Position numbers and translations under genes: made by a program. A DNA stretch of 64,000 nucleotides from an uncultured Lachnospiraceae bacterium (GTDB taxonomy: Bacteria > Bacillota > Clostridia > Lachnospirales > Lachnospiraceae). The stretch covers positions 41,555 through 105,554 of the forward strand of contig CADBRV010000050.1 of NCBI GenBank assembly GCA_902797185.1, read 5' to 3'. Within the stretch, counting starts at the first letter, position 1; each line of letters opens with the position of its first letter. Below the pieces are notes generated by a model that was given only the letters and a program-made list of their open reading frames with translations, made no database searches and was not told the DNA's origin. Shown here one piece after another: positions 16,592 to 26,147 of the stretch.

Positions 16592-19500
16592 ATGGAACAG
16601 CAGTTTTACAAGCTCGGGATCGATATCGGGTCCACAACGGTAAAAATTGCACTTCTCGACCAAAAGGACAATGTCATCTTTTCCGATTATGAAAGGCATT
16701 TTGCCAATATCCGGGAAACGCTGACCAGCCTCCTTCAAAAAACGAAAAGCCAGACCGGGCCTGTCAAGGTTGCACCGGTCATCACCGGGTCCGGCGGCCT
16801 TACTTTGGCAAAACATCTGGAAATCCCCTTTACCCAGGAGGTAATCGCGGTTTCCACTGCGCTTAGGGAAATTGCGCCGCAGACTGATGTTGCCATTGAG
16901 CTGGGCGGTGAAGACGCCAAGATCATTTATTTTGAGGGCGGGAACGTAGAACAGAGGATGAACGGCATCTGCGCCGGAGGGACAGGCTCCTTCATCGACC
17001 AGATGGCTTCACTCCTCCAGACCGATGCCACGGGCCTTAATGAATATGCCAAAAATTACCAGGCAATCTACCCGATTGCGGCCCGCTGCGGCGTATTTGC
17101 CAAAACCGATATCCAGCCTTTGGTCAATGAAGGCGCCACGAAGGAAGATTTGGCCGCATCTATTTTCCAGGCCGTGGTAAACCAGACTATTTCCGGCCTT
17201 GCCTGCGGCAAGCCGATCCGCGGCCATGTAGCATTTTTAGGCGGTCCTCTGCATTTCCTTTCGGAACTTCGGGCAGCCTTTATCCGGACATTGAAGCTGG
17301 ACGACGAACATATCATCGCCCCGGATAATTCCCACCTTTTTGCGGCTATGGGGTCTGCCATGAATTACCAGGAAAAGTCTGTCCGTGACCTGGATGCCAT
17401 CCTGGATAAGCTGAAAGGCAATATCAAGATGGAAATGGAAGTTGCCAGGATGGACCCGCTTTTTGCGTCACAGGAAGAATACCAGGAATTCCGCAGGCGC
17501 CATGACCAGCACTCCGTGCGCAAGGGCAAGCTTTCGGATTATTCCGGCAACCTGTACCTCGGCATTGACGCCGGCTCCACCACTACAAAACTTGCACTGG
17601 TAGGGGAAAACGGCGACCTGCTTTATTCCTTCTACAGCAGCAATAACGGTTCTCCATTAAAGACCACGATCCGTGCCATGAAAGAGATCCACCAGCTGAT
17701 GCCCAAGGGGGCAAAGATCGTTTATTCCTGCTCCACCGGCTATGGCGAAGACCTGCTCAAGTCCGCCCTGCAGCTGGACGAAGGCGAAGTTGAAACCATC
17801 GCCCATTACTATGCCGCTGCCTTCTTCGAGCCGGATGTGGACTGCATCCTGGATATCGGCGGGCAGGACATGAAATATATCAAGATCAAGGATGGCGCTG
17901 TAGAAGGCGTGCAGCTGAACGAGGCATGTTCCTCCGGCTGCGGCTCCTTTATCGAGACATTTGCAAAATCCCTGAATTATTCTGTACAGGATTTTGCCAA
18001 GGAAGCCTTGTTTGCGGAGCACCCCATTGACCTGGGCACCCGCTGCACGGTCTTCATGAACTCCAAAGTAAAACAGGCCCAGAAGGAAGGGGCAAGCGTG
18101 GCAGATATTTCCGCCGGGCTTTCCTATTCTGTCATCAAGAATGCCTTGTTCAAGGTCATCAAGCTGACGGACGCTTCCCAGCTGGGAAAGAAGATCGTAG
18201 TACAGGGCGGCACCTTCTATAATGATGCCGTGCTGCGTGCATTCGAAAAAGTAGCAGGCGTCCAGGCCATCCGTCCGGATATCGCCGGCATCATGGGTGC
18301 TTTCGGGTCTGCTTTGATTGCCAGGGAACGTTACCATAAGGGCATGGAAACCTCCATGCTCCCCATTGAGGATATCCTGAACCTGCAGTTCCATACGGAA
18401 CTTGCCCGCTGCGGACTTTGCACCAACAACTGCCTACTGACCATCAACCATTTCTCCGGCGGCAGGAAGTTTATCACCGGAAACCGCTGTGAAAGAGGCG
18501 CCGGCAAGACAAAGAAACCGGAAGACGAAGTGCCGAACCTGTTCAAATACAAATACAACAGGCTCTTCAGCTACAAGCCTTTAAAGAAAGAAGAAGCGGT
18601 CCGCGGCACGGTGGGCATCCCCAGAGTCCTGAACTTCTACGAGAACTACCCGTTCTGGTATACGTTCTTTACGAACCTGAAATTCAGGGTGGTGCTCTCC
18701 CCCAGGTCCAGCAAGAAGATTTACAGCATGGGCATCGAGTCCATCCCCAGCGAGTCTGCCTGCTACCCCGCAAAGCTGACCCATGGGCATGTGGAATGGC
18801 TGATCCACCAGAACGTGGACTTCATCTGGTATCCCTGCGTGCCGTATGAGCGGACAGAATTTAAGGATTCCGACAACCATTACAACTGTCCGATCGTGAC
18901 CAGTTATTCGGAAAATATTAAAAACAACGTAGACGAGATCACCTCCGGCAAAGTCCGCTTCCTGAACCCGTTCATGGCATTTACATCAGAAAAAATCCTG
19001 ACAGACCGGCTGGTAGATATTTTCAAGGAAGAATTTGACATCCCGGCATCCGAAGTAAGGGCGGCTGCCCACGCAGGATGGGAGGAACAGGCAAAGGAGA
19101 GGCAGGATATCCTGGACAAGGGCAAAGAGGTCCTGGATTATATGAAACGTACCGGAAAACATGGCATCGTCCTGGCAGGGCGCCCGTACCACCTGGATCC
19201 GGAAATCAACCATGGCATCCCGGATTTGATCGCTTCCTATGGCATGCCGGTCCTGACCGAAGATTCGATTTCCAACTTAGGGGAAGTGGACCGGCCACTG
19301 ATCGTCTTAGACCAGTGGATGTACCACAGCAGGCTTTATGCCGCCGCAAGCTATGTCAAGACAAGGGATGACCTGGACCTGATCCAGCTCAACTCCTTCG
19401 GCTGCGGCCTGGACGCGGTCACCACGGATGGCGTAAACGACATCCTCCGGAAAGCCGGCAAGATTTATACGCTGCTGAAGATCGATGAAGTAAATAACCT

Positions 19501-20971
19501 TGGTGCAGCCCGGATCAGGATCCGCTCCCTTCTGGCAGCCATCCGTTCCAGGGATGAGAACCATGTGACCCATAAAGATGTTTCCACCGCTTACGACAGG
19601 AAACTCTTTACGGAGCAGATGTATGATGACCATTACACGATCATCTGCCCGCAGATGACGCCGATCCATTTCGACCTGGTAGAGACCGCGTTCCGTAACA
19701 GCGGGTTCAACCTGGTCATGGCCAACGTGCCGGACCGCCAGGCTGTGGACGTAGGCCTTCGTTATGTCAATAATGACGCCTGCTATCCTTCCACGATCGT
19801 AGTTGGCCAGATCATGTCCGAGCTCATGTCCGGGAAATACAACCTGGACAAGACAGCCGTCATCATCTCCCAGACCGGCGGCGGCTGCAGGGCGTCCAAC
19901 TATATCGGCTTTATCCGCAGGGCATTGGAAAAATCCGGCCATGGCAACATCCCGGTTATCTCCTTCAACCTCTCCGGTCTTGAATCCAACCCCGGGTTCA
20001 AGATCCATATGCCGGTACTAAAGAGGGGGCTTTACGCGGTATTCTGGGGCGACATTTTCATGAAATGCCTCTACCGGATGCGCCCGTACGAAAAGGAAAA
20101 AGGTTCCGCCAACGCCTTATATGAGAAGCTCAGGCTTGAATGCAAGCAGCTCCTGTCCATGCCCAAGCCGCCTACCTTCCGGCAGTACAAGGCTATGAGC
20201 CGTAAGATCGTGGAAGAATTCGACAAACTGCCGATTACGGACGAAGTGAAACCAAGGGTAGGCATTGTAGGGGAAATCCTGGTGAAATTCTATCCGGGAG
20301 CCAATAACCATGTCGTAGACCTTCTGGAAAAAGAAGGTGCCGAAGCCGTGGTTCCAGACTTTTTGGACTTCTTCTCCTACAGCTTCTACAACGCCAACTT
20401 TAAGGCAGATTACCTGGGCATGAGCAAGAAGACCAAGTTCCTCTGCAACCTGGGAATCCATGCTTTGGAATGGATGAGGAAGCCGGCTTCCAAGGCGTAT
20501 GAAAAGAGCAGGCACTTTACCCCGCCGGCCCATATCCAGACCCTGGCGGAATATGCTTCCCCTATCGTTTCCTTGGGCAACCAGACCGGTGAAGGATGGT
20601 TCCTGACCGGCGAGATGATGGAACTGATGAAGGGCGGGGTTACAAATATCATCTGTACCCAGCCTTTCGGATGCCTGCCGAACCATGTAGTGGGCAAGGG
20701 CGTCATTAAGAAGGTCAGGAGCCTTTATCCGGACGCAAACATCGTGGCCATCGACTACGATCCGGGCGCTTCGGAAGTAAACCAGCTGAACAGGATCAAG
20801 CTGATGCTCTCTACCGCCAACCGGAAAATAAAAGAAAAACAGGCACAGGAGAAAAAGGATGGACAGGCTCCTTCCGCAGCCGGAAATAGGCCAGCTGCAG
20901 AGGAACAGGGAAAAGTAGAATCCATCGACCTTGTAAAGAAGGATGCGGAATCCGAAGAAGATATCGCATAA
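16592..20971 (+). CDS. Large 2-hydroxyacyl-CoA dehydratase activase-related protein
   Basis: A 1459-residue protein and the only clear plus-strand gene. Two ASKHA-type ATPase domains of the BcrA/BadF/HgdC family come first: GIDIGSTTVKIALLD near residue 9 and GIDAGSTTTKLALVG near 324. The second has the Fe-S signature NEACSSGCGSF that binds a bridging [4Fe-4S]; the first has GICAGGTGSF. A cysteine-rich linker (CGLCTNNCLL, CERG) follows, then a DUF2229-like part and a region resembling the dehydratase D component. The tail is charged and low in complexity. Activases use ATP to push one electron into 2-hydroxyacyl-CoA dehydratases or benzoyl-CoA reductases. No dehydratase subunit genes lie nearby, so it may act alone on an unknown partner. 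It has its own promoter and terminator. Confidence 0.9.
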   Translation: MEQQFYKLGIDIGSTTVKIALLDQKDNVIFSDYERHFANIRETLTSLLQKTKSQTGPVKVAPVITGSGGLTLAKHLEIPFTQEVIAVSTALREIAPQTDVAIELGGEDAKIIYFEGGNVEQRMNGICAGGTGSFIDQMASLLQTDATGLNEYAKNYQAIYPIAARCGVFAKTDIQPLVNEGATKEDLAASIFQAVVNQTISGLACGKPIRGHVAFLGGPLHFLSELRAAFIRTLKLDDEHIIAPDNSHLFAAMGSAMNYQEKSVRDLDAILDKLKGNIKMEMEVARMDPLFASQEEYQEFRRRHDQHSVRKGKLSDYSGNLYLGIDAGSTTTKLALVGENGDLLYSFYSSNNGSPLKTTIRAMKEIHQLMPKGAKIVYSCSTGYGEDLLKSALQLDEGEVETIAHYYAAAFFEPDVDCILDIGGQDMKYIKIKDGAVEGVQLNEACSSGCGSFIETFAKSLNYSVQDFAKEALFAEHPIDLGTRCTVFMNSKVKQAQKEGASVADISAGLSYSVIKNALFKVIKLTDASQLGKKIVVQGGTFYNDAVLRAFEKVAGVQAIRPDIAGIMGAFGSALIARERYHKGMETSMLPIEDILNLQFHTELARCGLCTNNCLLTINHFSGGRKFITGNRCERGAGKTKKPEDEVPNLFKYKYNRLFSYKPLKKEEAVRGTVGIPRVLNFYENYPFWYTFFTNLKFRVVLSPRSSKKIYSMGIESIPSESACYPAKLTHGHVEWLIHQNVDFIWYPCVPYERTEFKDSDNHYNCPIVTSYSENIKNNVDEITSGKVRFLNPFMAFTSEKILTDRLVDIFKEEFDIPASEVRAAAHAGWEEQAKERQDILDKGKEVLDYMKRTGKHGIVLAGRPYHLDPEINHGIPDLIASYGMPVLTEDSISNLGEVDRPLIVLDQWMYHSRLYAAASYVKTRDDLDLIQLNSFGCGLDAVTTDGVNDILRKAGKIYTLLKIDEVNNLGAARIRIRSLLAAIRSRDENHVTHKDVSTAYDRKLFTEQMYDDHYTIICPQMTPIHFDLVETAFRNSGFNLVMANVPDRQAVDVGLRYVNNDACYPSTIVVGQIMSELMSGKYNLDKTAVIISQTGGGCRASNYIGFIRRALEKSGHGNIPVISFNLSGLESNPGFKIHMPVLKRGLYAVFWGDIFMKCLYRMRPYEKEKGSANALYEKLRLECKQLLSMPKPPTFRQYKAMSRKIVEEFDKLPITDEVKPRVGIVGEILVKFYPGANNHVVDLLEKEGAEAVVPDFLDFFSYSFYNANFKADYLGMSKKTKFLCNLGIHALEWMRKPASKAYEKSRHFTPPAHIQTLAEYASPIVSLGNQTGEGWFLTGEMMELMKGGVTNIICTQPFGCLPNHVVGKGVIKKVRSLYPDANIVAIDYDPGASEVNQLNRIKLMLSTANRKIKEKQAQEKKDGQAPSAAGNRPAAEEQGKVESIDLVKKDAESEEDIA

Positions 20972-20992
20972 TAAAAAAAAACAATGATAATA

Positions 20993-21028
20993 AGCCGGAG
21001 CAGGTGAAAACCTTGCTCCGGCTTTTTT
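20993..21028 (+). terminator. Intrinsic terminator of the activase gene
   Basis: AGCCGGAGCA (20993-21002) pairs perfectly with TGCTCCGGCT (21014-21023), followed by six T. It lies 22 bp after the stop. Confidence 0.9.
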
Positions 21029-21129
21029 GCAGATCTATTTTACAGATTAGATTAGAATCGGGCTATTTCCGGGATTTTCCAATCTTTCCTACATGGCCTA
21101 ATTTCCAGGACGCCAAAGACCCCCATCCA

Positions 21130-22461
21130 TCAGACGTTGTCATCGTAGAAGGGCTCTTTGGCCTCTTTCTTCCATTCGGAAGCTTCCCTGCCCCCTTCAC
21201 CCCGGATGACACGGTGGATCGGGCGCTTGGAAAACAGGAACTGCTGGGTCGTATAGAGGCTGAAATAACCGGAAACCATGAAGCTTACCGCGCACCCCAG
21301 GGCGAAATAAAGGACTCCGGAAGTACCGAACAGTTCAATACTCATGATTACGGAAGCCATGGGGCAGTTCACCACGCAGCAGAAGACGCAGATCATGCCG
21401 ATGGCGGCACCAAAAGCCGGGTCCAGCCCAATATACCAGGATAAGGCATTTCCTAAAGTAGCCCCGATAAAGAAAGCCGGGACGATCTCGCCGCCTTTAA
21501 AGCCACAGCACATCGTAATAACCGTAAACAGGATCTTCACCAGGAAAACATAGATCGCGATGTGGTCTCCGTGAATGCTTGCCTCGATGGTATCCATGCC
21601 GGCGCCATTGTATATGGTAGTGCGGAAAAGCAGGGTCAGAAGGACGACCGCGATACCGCCTGAGACAACCCTGATATACTGGTTGGGTATCTTTTCAGCC
21701 AGGATCTTGCTGGTGCGCTGCATGCCTTTTACAAAGATGACGCTGGCCAGGCAGCAGGCTAATGCCAGGACGATGATTTTCAAGGCAGGGGCTACAGCGA
21801 TACCAGGTACGGAGGATAACACATATCCCATCGGTGTTATCCTAAATGCGATGGAGATTTCGTAAGCAATCATGGACGCCGCTGCGCAAGGCAGGAAAGC
21901 CGCATATTCCATGACGCCTACCGTGATGACTTCCATGGAAAATACCGTGGCGGCCAGGGGCGTCCCGAACAAAGCGGTAAAAAGGGCGCTCATGCCGCAC
22001 ATGGTAATGATCTTTTTTTCATTCTCATCCAGCTGGAACAGCCTTCCAAGGGTATTGCCTACGCTGCCGCCGATCTGCAGGGCCGCTCCCTCCCGGCCTG
22101 TAGAACCGCCGCACAGATGGGTCAGCACTGTGCCGATGAAGATCAGGAATGTCATATTGGCCGGCAGGTCCCGGGATTCCCGGATCGCATAAATAACCAG
22201 GTTCGTCCCTTCATCCTTTTTCACGCCGCAGGCATGGTAGATCGCAACAATAGCAATACCGGACAGGGGAAGGAATAAAATCAGCCAGGGATTGTTTGTC
22301 CGGGTCTGGGTTGCCCATCCGACACAGAAATGGAACAGCGACCCTAAAATACCACAGATACTCCCCGCGATAATGGAGATCACGCCCCATTTCGCAAACA
22401 TTTTCAGGTAAATGCCGAAATTTCTCGTAGTTTCTTTGATGTCATCCCAAATTTCGTTCAT
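21130..22461 (-). CDS. ClC-family anion transporter with fluoride-type motifs
   Basis: A 443-residue ClC protein with about ten membrane helices. The gating-glutamate motif is GREGAALQ (in HLCGGSTGREGAAL), and the GxFxP motif appears as GFKGGEIVPAFFIGATLGN. The chloride-coordinating GSGIP sequence of canonical ClC proteins is missing; its place is taken by KKDEGTNLVIYAI. That combination recalls the CLC-F fluoride/proton antiporters (family knowledge; assignment is inference). The last ~35 residues are charged and cytoplasmic. The start ATG overlaps the trmD stop by 4 bp, so it is translated with trmD, and no fluoride riboswitch is visible near it. It could equally be a chloride transporter. 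Confidence 0.85.
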   Translation of the reverse strand: MNEIWDDIKETTRNFGIYLKMFAKWGVISIIAGSICGILGSLFHFCVGWATQTRTNNPWLILFLPLSGIAIVAIYHACGVKKDEGTNLVIYAIRESRDLPANMTFLIFIGTVLTHLCGGSTGREGAALQIGGSVGNTLGRLFQLDENEKKIITMCGMSALFTALFGTPLAATVFSMEVITVGVMEYAAFLPCAAASMIAYEISIAFRITPMGYVLSSVPGIAVAPALKIIVLALACCLASVIFVKGMQRTSKILAEKIPNQYIRVVSGGIAVVLLTLLFRTTIYNGAGMDTIEASIHGDHIAIYVFLVKILFTVITMCCGFKGGEIVPAFFIGATLGNALSWYIGLDPAFGAAIGMICVFCCVVNCPMASVIMSIELFGTSGVLYFALGCAVSFMVSGYFSLYTTQQFLFSKRPIHRVIRGEGGREASEWKKEAKEPFYDDNV

Positions 22462-23201
22462 GCTTCGTCTGTGTTTTTCCCCAACTTCCTCAGGATTTCT
22501 TTATCGGCATCGGAAAGCCCCGCATTATCCAAAAGCTCAGGACGCCGCTCCAAGGTACGTTCCAGCGCCTTCTGGTGCCTCCATTTTTCTACGTTCGCAT
22601 GATGGCCGGACAAGAGGACGTCCGGCACTTTCTCCCCCATCCATTCTTCTGGCCGGGTATATTGGGGGTATTCCAGAAGGCTGCCGGAAAAGGATTCTTC
22701 TTCACCGGAATCTTCATTGGACAAAGTCCCAGGCACCATCCTGGAAATGGCATCGATGAGCACTGCGGCAGGCAGTTCCCCGCCGGTAAGGACATAGTCC
22801 CCGATGGAAACATAATCCGTGACGATTTTCTGCAGCACCCGTTCATCAATGCCTTCATAATGGCCGCATAAAAGCACCAGGTCTTTTTCCTGTGCAAATT
22901 CCCGGGCCATTTTCTGCCCAAATACCCCTGCCTGGGGAGTGAGGTAAATGGTCCTGGGCGTATAGCCGATTCTTTCCACAACGCTTTTCCAGCAGTCATA
23001 AACAGGCTGTGCCTGCATCAGCATGCCGGCCCCTCCGCCATATGGGTAGTCGTCCACTTTCCCATGCTTTTCAGTGGTATAATCCCGGATATTGACAGGG
23101 GTTACAGAGATAACGCCGCTTTTAATAGCCCTTCCGATGATGCTGGAGGAAACAATCTGGGTGATCAGCTCGGGAAAGAGCGTCATGACATAAAAATTCA
23201 T
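22458..23201 (-). CDS. trmD: tRNA (guanine-37-N1)-methyltransferase TrmD
   Basis: A 247-residue enzyme from the ATG at 23201 (MNFYVMTLFPEL), preceded by GGGAG and overlapping the rimM stop as ATGA; the frame stays open 22 codons further but that part is rimM sequence. The SPOUT trefoil-knot core is clear: YGGGAGMLMQAQPV, LLCGHYEGIDERV and SIGDYVLTGGELPA. It methylates G37 of tRNAs reading CNN and prevents frameshifting. Order rimM-trmD is conserved, but the usual rplS is replaced downstream by the ClC gene. Confidence 0.95.
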   Translation of the reverse strand: MNFYVMTLFPELITQIVSSSIIGRAIKSGVISVTPVNIRDYTTEKHGKVDDYPYGGGAGMLMQAQPVYDCWKSVVERIGYTPRTIYLTPQAGVFGQKMAREFAQEKDLVLLCGHYEGIDERVLQKIVTDYVSIGDYVLTGGELPAAVLIDAISRMVPGTLSNEDSGEEESFSGSLLEYPQYTRPEEWMGEKVPDVLLSGHHANVEKWRHQKALERTLERRPELLDNAGLSDADKEILRKLGKNTDEA

Positions 23202-23710
23202 TCTCCCAGCCCCTCCAGAAGATGGACATCCAGCCTGCGCCCATCCGTATCTACCTTCAGGATGCAATCCTTAATAGACGGGATCAGAAGCTCCTTTTTT
23301 CCCTCCCGTTTTACCACTATGACGTCATTGGCAGCGGTCTGCAGCACGTCGGAAACAAAGCCCAGCAGCTCCTCCTCTTCCGTATATACGCTGCAGCCAA
23401 TGAGGTCCGCGATAAAATATTCGTCCTGCTGCAACGGCACCCGGTCTTCTTTTTTCACAAAAAGGCCGGCGCCCTTCCAGGTTTCGACTTCATTTAATGT
23501 ATCGATCCCTTTGAATTTGACGATCACCATGTTCTTCTGGGCGCGGGCACTTTCCACGTCCAGCACCATCTGGCCTTTCCGGGTTTTCAGGATGGCCCCT
23601 TTGAGTCCCTTGAACCTTTTCCAGTCATCTGTCATGGGGAAGACCTTGACCTCCCCGCGGATCCCATGGGTGGTTGCTATGGCGCCTATCTGATAAAGTT
23701 CTTCTTCCAT
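23198..23710 (-). CDS. rimM: Ribosome maturation factor RimM
   Basis: 170 residues from the ATG at 23710 (MEEELYQIGAIATTHGIRGEVKV), chosen because GAAGG lies upstream; an earlier in-frame ATG at 23731 has none. THGIRGEVKV is the RimM signature, and the C-terminal PRC-barrel includes EYFIADLIGCSVY and LLIPSIKDCI. RimM binds S19 and assists 30S head assembly. It is separated from khpA by a terminator-like stem, yet coupled to trmD by a 4-bp overlap. Confidence 0.93.
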   Translation of the reverse strand: MEEELYQIGAIATTHGIRGEVKVFPMTDDWKRFKGLKGAILKTRKGQMVLDVESARAQKNMVIVKFKGIDTLNEVETWKGAGLFVKKEDRVPLQQDEYFIADLIGCSVYTEEEELLGFVSDVLQTAANDVIVVKREGKKELLIPSIKDCILKVDTDGRRLDVHLLEGLGE

Positions 23711-23770
23711 TCCTTTTCCTTCATATATCATAAGGAGAGGCCCGTTTCTGCGGCTTCTGTCCCTTTTAGC

Positions 23771-23803
23771 AAAAAAGGAGGCATCCCCTTCAGAACACCT
23801 CCC
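23771..23803 (-). terminator. Terminator between khpA and rimM
   Basis: GGAGG (23777-23781) pairs with CCTCC (23798-23802), extended by flanking G-T and weak pairs, and the minus strand continues TTTTTT. It would end or attenuate the ylxM-ffh-rpsP-khpA message before rimM-trmD. Confidence 0.6.
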
Positions 23804-23816
23804 TTAAACGGACCGC

Positions 23817-24047
23817 TTAATCGACAATATCGACGATCACTTTCTTATCATCTTTTGCGGCAGCCGCCTTTACAACATTGCGGATTGCCTTGGCAATTCT
23901 GCCCTGGCGTCCGATGACCTTGCCCATGTCGCTGGGAGCAACATGGAGGGAAACCAGGATGGATTTGCCTTTGCGGGACTCCGTGACGGTAACCTCTTCC
24001 GGATGCTCCACCAGGTTTTTCGCAATCACTTCAACCAGTTCTTTCAT
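23817..24047 (-). CDS. khpA: RNA-binding KH-domain protein KhpA
   Basis: A 76-residue protein that is a single KH domain, with the GxxG loop in GKVIGRQGRIAKAIRN. KhpA partners with KhpB in Firmicutes and affects cell division and sRNA/mRNA binding. It sits between rpsP and rimM, its standard place. The gap to rpsP is 17 bp. Confidence 0.92.
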   Translation of the reverse strand: MKELVEVIAKNLVEHPEEVTVTESRKGKSILVSLHVAPSDMGKVIGRQGRIAKAIRNVVKAAAAKDDKKVIVDIVD

Positions 24048-24064
24048 AGCAGGTACCTTCTTAC

Positions 24065-24307
24065 TTATTTTTCGATGCCGGCAAGCTTCAGGATCTTCTC
24101 AACAGTTGCGGTCGGCTGTGCGCCGTTTGCAAGCCATTTCCTTGCAGCTTCTTCATCTACATGGAACTCGCTGGGATCCTTGGTCGGGTCGTAAGTACCG
24201 ATCTGGTCGATGAAACGTCCATCCCTCGGTGCCCTTCCGTCAGCAACGATAATCCTGTAGAAAGGAGCCTTCTTCTTACCCATTCTCTTTAACCTGATCT
24301 TAACCAT
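24065..24307 (-). CDS. rpsP: 30S ribosomal protein S16
   Basis: An 80-residue protein with the S16 opening [19 protein letters not shown] and the signature [20 protein letters not shown]. It helps assemble the 5' domain of 16S rRNA. It is followed by khpA at 17 bp and preceded by ffh with a 121-bp gap in which no promoter stood out. Confidence 0.97.
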   Translation of the reverse strand: MVKIRLKRMGKKKAPFYRIIVADGRAPRDGRFIDQIGTYDPTKDPSEFHVDEEAARKWLANGAQPTATVEKILKLAGIEK

Positions 24308-24428
24308 TTTATCCTCCTCATAGCTGGAAAAATATAATCTATTATGCTCAAAGGGACAAGCCCTTATCTGCCATTTGTTTCATCATCTGCCGCAGTACGG
24401 AAGTATTCCTTCTGCAGCTTCTCAAGGA

Positions 24429-25793
24429 TCAGAAGGGGAACTTCCCTCTCCTGCCTTTTCCAAGGCCGCCAAGCATGCGTCCCATGCCCTTTGCGCCTCC
24501 GAACTGCTTCATCATCTTCCTGGTCTGTTCAAACTGTTTTACCAGGCGGTTTACCTCGGCAATATCCACCCCTGCCCCTTTCGCGATCCTGCGCTTTCTG
24601 CTGGGCGTAAGGATTTCGGGGTTAGACCTTTCCTTCGGCGTCATGGAATAAATGATTCCCTCGATACGGGCCAATTTCTTTTCATCCATGGCATCTTCCA
24701 CCTGCTGCATCTGGGCGCTGCCCATGCCGGGCATCATCGAAAGGACGGAGGTGACACCACCCATCTTCTTGATCTGGTTCATAGATGTCAGGTAGTCGTC
24801 AAAACCGAACTGGGACTTTTTCATCTTCTGTTCCAGTTCTTTGGCTTTTTCCTGGTCGAAATCCTCTTGGGCTTTTTCGATCAATGTCATCATGTCGCCC
24901 ATGCCCAGGATCCTGGATGCCATCCGGTCCGGATGGAAAACTTCCAGGTCGGAAAGCTTCTCGCCCATGCCGGCATAGTAGATCGGCTTGCCTGTAACCG
25001 CTTTTACGGAAAGGGCGGCACCGCCCCTGGTATCGCCATCCAGCTTTGTCAGGATGACCCCGTCGATCCCGACCTTCTCGTCAAAGGATTTTGCCACATT
25101 TACGGCTTCCTGGCCGGTCATGGCGTCAATGGTGAGCAGGCAGTAGTCAATTGGGATATTTTCCTTTAATTCCACCAGCTCCTGCATCATTTCCTCGTCC
25201 ACCTGCAGGCGGCCTGCGGTATCCAGGATAATGACGTTGCACCCCATCTTTTCCGCATAATGCAGGCTTTCCTTGGCGATCTTCAGCGGCTTGTTGGAGG
25301 GGGCCATGGTAAATACTTCGGACCCGGCTTTCTCGGCATTCTTTTTCAGCTGGTCAATCGCTGCCGGTCGGTAGACATCCAATCCCACCAGGAGGGGCTT
25401 CCTGCCCTTTTTCATGACCTTCCCTGCAATCTTGGCGGCGGTGGTGGTCTTGCCGGCACCCTGCAGGCCCATCATCATGATGATGGTCTTGTCATTGGAT
25501 GATTTCAGCTTCAGCTCTACAGGCTCGCCGCCCATAAGCTCCACCAGCTGGTCATTTACAATCTTGATTACGGTCTGTGCAGGGTTAAGCCCGCCCAGCA
25601 CATCCTCGCCAACTGCCTTTTCTTCCACTGACTTGACGAATTTCTTCACAACGCGGAAATTGACATCGGCTTCCAGAAGTGCCATTTTGACTTCTTTTAA
25701 AGCCGTTTTTACATCCGCTTCTGTCAGCGTGCCCTTTTTCCGGAGGTTCCGGAAGACGTTCTGCAGTTTTTCGGTAAGGCTGTCAAATGCCAT
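24429..25793 (-). CDS. ffh: Signal recognition particle protein Ffh
   Basis: A 454-residue SRP54. The N domain is followed by the G domain with GLQGAGKTTTAAKIA (G1), DVYRPAAIDQL, DTAGRLQVDEE (G3) and TKLDGDTRGGAALS (G4), then the methionine-rich M domain that binds 4.5S RNA and signal peptides (MNQIKKMGGVTSVLSMMPGM, a conserved SRRKRIAKGAG-type helix, and MMKQFGG near the end). It targets membrane proteins co-translationally with FtsY. It lies 3 bp downstream of ylxM, a conserved Firmicute pairing. Confidence 0.97.
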   Translation of the reverse strand: MAFDSLTEKLQNVFRNLRKKGTLTEADVKTALKEVKMALLEADVNFRVVKKFVKSVEEKAVGEDVLGGLNPAQTVIKIVNDQLVELMGGEPVELKLKSSNDKTIIMMMGLQGAGKTTTAAKIAGKVMKKGRKPLLVGLDVYRPAAIDQLKKNAEKAGSEVFTMAPSNKPLKIAKESLHYAEKMGCNVIILDTAGRLQVDEEMMQELVELKENIPIDYCLLTIDAMTGQEAVNVAKSFDEKVGIDGVILTKLDGDTRGGAALSVKAVTGKPIYYAGMGEKLSDLEVFHPDRMASRILGMGDMMTLIEKAQEDFDQEKAKELEQKMKKSQFGFDDYLTSMNQIKKMGGVTSVLSMMPGMGSAQMQQVEDAMDEKKLARIEGIIYSMTPKERSNPEILTPSRKRRIAKGAGVDIAEVNRLVKQFEQTRKMMKQFGGAKGMGRMLGGLGKGRRGKFPF

Positions 25794-25796
25794 ATC

Positions 25797-26147
25797 TTAA
25801 AGCTCCTTTAATAGGCCTTCTGCAAGCTCTTTGATCCTGTCAAAAGCCTTGGGATCGTTTTTCTCCCTGCCAGCTTTTGCTTCCTCCAGGATACCGGAAA
25901 CCAGTTTCTTCTCTTTGGAATACTTTTCCAGAAGATGCAGCTTTGACTCATAACCCAGAAGAATTTTGTCACAACGCTTCAAAAGGTCATGCACGCCCTG
26001 GTAAGTGATCTGGAATTCTTCAGCAATCTCCCGAAGGGACATGTCTTCATAAACCGCAGCCTCGTAAACCTGCTTTTGATGGTCGGTCAAAAGGCTGCCA
26101 TAGAAGTCATATAAAAGCCCTTGTTCTACTATCTTTTCCATAGGCAT
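25797..26147 (-). CDS. ylxM: YlxM/UPF0122 helix-turn-helix protein
   Basis: A 116-residue helical protein. The helix-turn-helix (SLREIAEEFQITYQGVHDLLKR) resembles sigma-70 region 4, as in the whole family. It is thought to modulate SRP function because it is always linked to ffh and binds SRP components in streptococci. The start could be 26147 or the second ATG at 26141 (MEKIVEQG), given AGGAG 4 or 10 bp upstream; the later one gives better spacing. Confidence 0.9.
   Translation of the reverse strand: MPMEKIVEQGLLYDFYGSLLTDHQKQVYEAAVYEDMSLREIAEEFQITYQGVHDLLKRCDKILLGYESKLHLLEKYSKEKKLVSGILEEAKAGREKNDPKAFDRIKELAEGLLKEL

Noticed and set aside
22462..23267. A fluoride riboswitch for the ClC gene
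   Set aside because: The gene is coupled to trmD with no leader of its own.
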